A stretch of 64,000 nucleotides of DNA from Treponema socranskii subsp. socranskii VPI DR56BR1116 = ATCC 35536 (GTDB taxonomy: Bacteria; Spirochaetota; Spirochaetia; Treponematales; Treponemataceae): NCBI RefSeq assembly GCF_000468115.1, contig NZ_AVQI01000080.1:62001-126000 (forward strand), in the 5' to 3' direction. The translations under genes and the position numbers were made by a program. Below, piece by piece: positions 60,330 to 64,000 of this stretch (position 1 is the first letter of the stretch; every line of letters begins with the position of its first letter). The notes under the pieces are model-generated. The model made no database searches. It was not told the DNA's origin and saw nothing but the letters and a program-made list of their open reading frames with translations.

Positions 60330-61079
60330 TTGGAGACTTATCAAGACGCGAACGCGGCGGTCATTGACCGATGGATTACGGAAGGCTGGGAATGGGGTAA
60401 GCCGGTTGACCACGAAACGTATTTACAGGCGCAAAACGGACAATGGTCTGTAGTATTGACACCGACAAAACCGGTACCGCACGAATGGTTCGGCGATTTA
60501 AAAGGCAAAAAGTTATTAGGTCTTGCGTCGGGAGGCGGTCAGCAAATGCCGATTTTTACTGCCGCCGGAGCGGAATGCACAGTGCTTGACTATTCGGAAA
60601 AACAGCTTGAATCGGAACGCATTGTTGCCGAACGCGAAGACTATCGCATAAACATCGTGCGCGCGGATATGTCAAAACCGCTGCCCTTCGCCGATTCATC
60701 TTTCGATATTATTTTTCATCCTGTAAGCAACTGCTATATCGAAAAAGTCGAGCCGGTATTTGCCGAATGTTTCCGCGTGCTTAAAAAAGGCGGCGTTTTG
60801 CTGTGCGGACTTGATATCGGCATAAACTATATTGTCGATCAAAAAGAAGAAAAGATTATCAACGCTCTTCCGTTTAATCCGCTCATTTACGAAGCACACC
60901 GCAAACAGCTTGAAGAATCGGACAGCGGTTGGCAATTTTCTCATACAGTAAGCGAACAAATCGGCGGACAGCTTCGTGCAGGCTTTACGCTCACCGATAT
61001 ATACGAAGACACGAACGGCGACGGCCGCCTGCACGAACTGCACATCCCGTCGTTCATTGCGACGCGTGCGATAAAATAA
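60330..61079 (+). CDS. Class I SAM-dependent methyltransferase
   Basis: A 249-residue cytoplasmic methyltransferase. The SAM site is KKLLGLASGGGQQMPIFTAA with ECTVLDYSEKQL, and the later acidic motif is PFADSSFDIIFHPVSNCYIE. The fold resembles small-molecule methyltransferases of the UbiE/Methyltransf_11 type. The TTG at 60330 is preferred: the near-perfect GAGAGGTGAT lies 5 nt before it, whereas the GTG at 60324 sits inside that site. It is 24 nt behind the SH3 gene. Confidence 0.83.
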   Translation: METYQDANAAVIDRWITEGWEWGKPVDHETYLQAQNGQWSVVLTPTKPVPHEWFGDLKGKKLLGLASGGGQQMPIFTAAGAECTVLDYSEKQLESERIVAEREDYRINIVRADMSKPLPFADSSFDIIFHPVSNCYIEKVEPVFAECFRVLKKGGVLLCGLDIGINYIVDQKEEKIINALPFNPLIYEAHRKQLEESDSGWQFSHTVSEQIGGQLRAGFTLTDIYEDTNGDGRLHELHIPSFIATRAIK

Positions 61080-61113
61080 TTTGTAATCGGTAATGGATAA
61101 TGTAAGAAACTTG

Positions 61114-61119
61114 TATAAT
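61114..61119 (+). promoter_or_regulatory. -10 element before the VOC protein gene
   Basis: TATAAT (61114-61119), 17 nt before the ATG at 61137; AGG in ACAGGTAAA is a weak ribosome binding site. No clear -35. Confidence 0.4.
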
Positions 61120-61136
61120 AAAAGTAGACAGGTAAA

Positions 61137-61502
61137 ATGGTGAAGAACGAAAATATACAAAAAATATATGCCTGTTGGATTTATGTAAGCGATTTGAAAA
61201 AATCGATCCGCTTTTATCAAAATATCGGTTTTGAACTCAAGTTTATTGAAGAGGACGGTGCTTGGGCGGAATTCGATTTAGGAGAAACGTCGTTCGCCCT
61301 GCTGCAACGGCCTGCGGAAAAAGGATTGGTACAATCTGTAAAAACGAGAATTATGTTCGAGGTAAATGACATTGAAGAAATGCGCCGGCATTTGGTTTCT
61401 CTCGGCGTCAAATTGATCGGAGATATCAGAGAAGAACCTTACGGCAAACTGCTGACCTTCGAAGACCCCGACGGGCATTGGTTGGAGTTTTTTGAAAACT
61501 AA
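61137..61502 (+). CDS. VOC (glyoxalase/bleomycin-resistance-like) protein
   Basis: A 121-residue single-unit VOC fold: IYACWIYVSDLKKSIRFYQN at the start, WAEFDLGETSFALLQRP in the middle, IMFEVNDIEEMRRHLVSLG, and the typical ending FEDPDGHWLEFFEN. VOC proteins are metal-dependent lyases, dioxygenases or drug-binding proteins. The activity cannot be set from sequence. It is one of several AT-rich single genes leading up to an attC site. Confidence 0.85.
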   Translation: MVKNENIQKIYACWIYVSDLKKSIRFYQNIGFELKFIEEDGAWAEFDLGETSFALLQRPAEKGLVQSVKTRIMFEVNDIEEMRRHLVSLGVKLIGDIREEPYGKLLTFEDPDGHWLEFFEN

Positions 61503-61566
61503 ATCTGATTAATAATTTTTTATAGCGTACATCTATAAGAATTTTTCAAATGAAGAGGGTTACCTT

Positions 61567-61920
61567 ATGTATTTTGCAGAAAGAGAGAAAGATAATATGG
61601 AAGTATTATTTTCAGAAATATCAAATAGTAAAAAAAATGATTTTATGTTTTTTTATAGCGATGATTTGATCCTTTCCGTAAAGGTAGAAAATTTTTTTGA
61701 CAGCGACAATGATAAGGATTTTGATTCCGAAAATTATGAAGAATATAATGCGTATGTTGTTCAGATAAAGCAAATTTTAGTTGATAAAAATAATAAATTC
61801 AAAGGAATAGAACTGTTTGAACTAAATTATAAGAATTTTCCGAAAGAAATAAAAACTGACGACGGACGAATTATTTATCAAAACGCTTCGCAAAGGAAAG
61901 TATCGTGCAATCTTTTATAG
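61567..61920 (+). CDS. Hypothetical protein upstream of an attC site
   Basis: A 117-residue acidic protein, rich in Asp, Asn and Lys (ENFFDSDNDKDFDSENYEEY), with no signal or membrane helix. GAGGGTTACC precedes the ATG. AT-rich base use unlike the surrounding core genes. It ends about 65 nt before the attC site at 61986, so it is probably integron cassette cargo. No family is recognised. Confidence 0.65.
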   Translation: MYFAEREKDNMEVLFSEISNSKKNDFMFFYSDDLILSVKVENFFDSDNDKDFDSENYEEYNAYVVQIKQILVDKNNKFKGIELFELNYKNFPKEIKTDDGRIIYQNASQRKVSCNLL

Positions 61921-61991
61921 TGATAGATACCTTTGAAAAAGAAAAACATACATTTGTAAATGCAGAAGATATTTTAAGAGAATTTGTCTAA
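61905..61991 (+). CDS. Very short open frame ending inside attC
   Basis: Twenty-eight codons from GTG at 61905 (AAGGAAAG 6-13 nt upstream) reading VQSFIVIDTFEKEKHTFVNA then EDILREFV. The stop codon TAA is part of the attC R'' box GTCTAAC, as often seen in gene cassettes. It overlaps the end of the preceding gene by 16 nt. It may be a real small protein or a frameshifted tail. Confidence 0.35.
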   Translation: MQSFIVIDTFEKEKHTFVNAEDILREFV

Positions 61992-62050
61992 CCCCCGCTT
62001 CAACTTGACAATAAAGACAAGCTTTGATGCAGGTTAAGCGAATGTTAAGT
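61986..62050 (+). repeat. Integron attC recombination site
   Basis: R'' GTCTAAC (61986-61992), 3 nt, L'' CGCTTCAAC (61996-62004), a 28-nt variable centre, L' GTTAAGCG (62033-62040), 3 nt, R' GTTAAGT (62044-62050). L'' and L' are inverse complements apart from one extra base in L'', the extrahelical-base layout of attC sites. R' fits the GTTRRRY consensus. The first half is nearly the same as at 14721. No integrase gene is in the window. 62051-62217 holds only a TATAAT (62081) and a small hairpin. Confidence 0.7.
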
Positions 62051-62217
62051 TGATGTTCGCACAGGGGGAAGCTAAAAAGGTATAATAATAACGAGATAAA
62101 TCATTAAAAACCGGAAGGATATAGTGTTCCTTCTATCAGCATGTATCTCATCTACAAAAATTAGTATCTTTTTCTTTTTCATAATGTTCAATCGTTTCGT
62201 GACATTCGCCCTTATAA

Positions 62218-63426
62218 TTATTTTTGTCCTTTCAGCGTTTCCGCGCGTGCCGTTTTTTCTCCTGCGAGGAGGCGCGCTTTATGCACTTTAACGTCGGGGT
62301 GTTTTTTTGCCAAATCGAGGATCGCGTTTTCGACGGCTTCTTTTTTCTTTTCTCCGAAATCGAAGAGCTCTTCCTGGTGCGGCTCCGATGCGCCGCTTAT
62401 GTGATCGGCGCCGATTCCGATGAGGCGTATACCGCGCCCCGCTTCGTATTTTTTTTCAAACAGAGCGCATGCTCGCGTATAGAGGTCGTCGATCGACGTT
62501 ATCTTTGACGTTGAAGTTTCGCGGGCGGAAACGGTTGTAAAATCTTCGTAGCGTATTTTTACAAAAACGGTTTTGCTCGTATAAGCTTCGCGCCGCATAC
62601 GGAACATGACGGTGTGCGAGAGTTCCATGATTGCGGTTTTTATCGCGTATGTGTCGGTGAGGTCGTATGCGAAAGTTTTTTCGGAACTCAGCGAATGGGA
62701 AGCGGCGTCTCTCATAAAAGTGTCGGGTTCTCTTCCGCGCACGACGTTGTATAAAAAATTGCCTGCGGCTTTTCCGAACAGTACGCAAAGCAGTTCTTCG
62801 CTTTTTTCGCGAAGATCGCGCGCGGTAAAGATGCCCGCTTGATTGATGCGCGAAAGCGTTTTGTGTCCGATGCCCCATATTTTTTTTAGCGGCAGCGAAA
62901 GCATAAAACGCTCTTCGTCTCCCGGTTTAACTTCAAAAAATCCGTCGGGCTTCGACATTTCGGACGCGAGCTTTGCGATGTATTTCGTGCTTGCAAGACC
63001 TACCGATACGGTGAGTCCCGTCGTATCGCGCACTTCTTTTTTTAAACGGCGCGCGGTTTGTTCGGGATCTCCGAAAAGGAGCTCGGTGCCCGTCAAATCG
63101 ATAAAAGCTTCGTCGATGGAAATCTGATCGACGTCGGGAGAATATTCGCGGAATATATCCATGATTCGCGCGGAGACTTCGTGATAGCGCTCATGTCTTC
63201 CGTGCAGGTAGATGCCCGAAGGGCAGAGCCGGTACGCTTCGGCGACGGGCATAGCCGAATGGACGCCGTATACGCGCGCTTCGTAGGATGCGGTCGAAAC
63301 GACAGCCCGCCGTTCGCCGGGCAGTCCTCCGACGATCACGGGTTTTCCGCGGAGAGCGGGGTTATCGAGCTGTTCGACGGAAGCAAAAAAGGCGTCGATA
63401 TCGACGTGGAGAAAGCGCTTTGTCAT
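62218..63426 (-). CDS. dinB: DNA polymerase IV
   Basis: A 402-residue Y-family translesion polymerase. FLHVDIDAFFASVEQLDNPA carries the first metal Asp, and QISIDEAFIDLTG the Asp-Glu pair. GVHSAMPVAEAYRLCP and the helix-hairpin-helix KIWGIGHKTLSRINQAGIFT follow, then the little-finger domain. Length is usual (about 350-400). It overlaps the upstream membrane protein gene by 4 nt (ATGA), so translation is coupled. No beta-clamp motif (QxxLF) is clear; the C-terminus is basic (LLAGEKTARAETLKGQK). Confidence 0.93.
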   Translation of the reverse strand: MTKRFLHVDIDAFFASVEQLDNPALRGKPVIVGGLPGERRAVVSTASYEARVYGVHSAMPVAEAYRLCPSGIYLHGRHERYHEVSARIMDIFREYSPDVDQISIDEAFIDLTGTELLFGDPEQTARRLKKEVRDTTGLTVSVGLASTKYIAKLASEMSKPDGFFEVKPGDEERFMLSLPLKKIWGIGHKTLSRINQAGIFTARDLREKSEELLCVLFGKAAGNFLYNVVRGREPDTFMRDAASHSLSSEKTFAYDLTDTYAIKTAIMELSHTVMFRMRREAYTSKTVFVKIRYEDFTTVSARETSTSKITSIDDLYTRACALFEKKYEAGRGIRLIGIGADHISGASEPHQEELFDFGEKKKEAVENAILDLAKKHPDVKVHKARLLAGEKTARAETLKGQK

Positions 63427-63968
63427 GAAAAGCCGCCGCTTTTTTGAGAAGGAATGTCGAAAGTGTACGTGCTTTTGACGTATGTGTTTTTTTCGCCTGC
63501 TTCGTAGAGCGCACTCACTTTTACCGTCGTCGAAGCCGAAGTGTCGGCGGTATATACAAAGACGAGCGTTTCGGGCGGGTACGGCGGGATCGCAAAGGTA
63601 TCGGTGTTCGTGCCCGTGTCGGAAACATATTCGGAGTCGGAGTAGAGTACGGGATTTTTCGATTCGCCTTCAAGCGTGACGGAGCACAGGACGGCATTTT
63701 TTCCAAGCCGCACGACGAGGCGGCGCGATGTGTCGCCGAAAAAAGTTCTGTCGCTTACGCTGCACGAAATGCGGTTTTCATCCGCCTCTCGTATATCGCT
63801 TCTAAACGTGAATCGTCTTTCGTCTCCGGTATCGAAGCGGTCGGAAATATAGGTGATCGCCGTAAAAATCAAAGTCGTGATTATTGCGATAGCCGTGAGG
63901 GATAGGACGGCATTGCGTATGCGCATACCGACAACGGTGAGTGATGTGTTTTGCCACCTTTCGTTCAT
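63423..63968 (-). CDS. Single-pass membrane protein upstream of dinB
   Basis: A 181-residue protein with a short N-terminal cytoplasmic part, one membrane helix (AVLSLTAIAIITTLIFTAIT, about 20-39) and a beta-rich outer domain (TFFGDTSRRLVVRLGKNAVL, ETLVFVYTADTSASTTVKVS). No family is recognised. Its stop codon overlaps the dinB start. The region upstream to the window end (63969-64000) is too short to judge. Confidence 0.7.
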   Translation of the reverse strand: MNERWQNTSLTVVGMRIRNAVLSLTAIAIITTLIFTAITYISDRFDTGDERRFTFRSDIREADENRISCSVSDRTFFGDTSRRLVVRLGKNAVLCSVTLEGESKNPVLYSDSEYVSDTGTNTDTFAIPPYPPETLVFVYTADTSASTTVKVSALYEAGEKNTYVKSTYTFDIPSQKSGGFS

Positions 63969-64000
63969 GCGCGCTATGATGCGGAACCACTGTATTAAAA

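Overview
The window looks like chromosomal DNA from a spirochaete, most likely a Treponema. The signs are many lipoprotein signals ending in S/A-C, Treponema-type conserved hypotheticals (a PilZ-like protein, an LIC_12708-type lipoprotein), a group B [FeFe]-hydrogenase, and housekeeping proteins (SecA, SMC, MiaA, SerS, HisS) of spirochaetal style. No rRNA, tRNA, CRISPR or complete insertion sequence was found. The species cannot be assigned from the sequence alone.

Layout. 0-3.4 kb: the 3' end of a beta-barrel-like protein, an MGDG-synthase/MurG-like glycosyltransferase and thiI. 3.5-12.5 kb: an AT-richer carbohydrate island. One long minus-strand operon holds a rhamnulokinase-like FGGY kinase, a class II aldolase, an ABC binding lipoprotein, two permeases, a xylulokinase-like FGGY kinase and a ROK regulator. 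It is divergent from a class II fructose/tagatose-bisphosphate-type aldolase, and the substrate is unknown. 12.5-15.4 kb: an accessory patch with three toxin-antitoxin loci (MntA-HepT, HigBA, and a VapBC-like pair whose toxin is cut to 38 residues) and an integron attC-like site. 15.5-20.1 kb: a giant internally repeated lipoprotein and a family 2 glycosyltransferase. 20.2-29 kb: HAD hydrolase, RlmI-like methyltransferase, miaA, tatD, an orphan HPt protein, an oversized signal peptidase I, coaX and hisS. 29-33.3 kb: SUMF1-type and other envelope lipoproteins. 33.4-37.8 kb: secA, a decayed BrnA-like antitoxin gene carrying a 116-bp insertion, and a NeuB-family synthase. 38-47.9 kb: an smc-led cluster, serS, an AI-2E-type exporter, and a PilZ-like/lipoprotein pair. 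48-54 kb: hydrogenase, a purine permease with dCMP deaminase, a YegP-like protein and lnt. 54.2-59.3 kb: a GHMP kinase, then surE with two TPR/NHL proteins. 59.4-62.1 kb: an AT-rich patch ending in a textbook attC site. 62.2-64 kb: dinB and a membrane protein.

The most striking regulatory pattern is promoter placement. At eleven loci the -10 hexamer ends 6-9 nt before the start codon, so the predicted transcript begins at or within about 3 nt of the start codon (leaderless or nearly so). This includes secA, hisS, lepB, thiI and the NeuB-like gene. Two divergent pairs use overlapping promoter elements: secA and a lipoprotein gene share a -35 region, and hisS and coaX share a symmetric -10. Other features worth checking are the two attC-like sites, a two-copy insertion-like repeat, a four-copy 3'-end hairpin family and a roughly 160-nt imperfect palindrome before surE.
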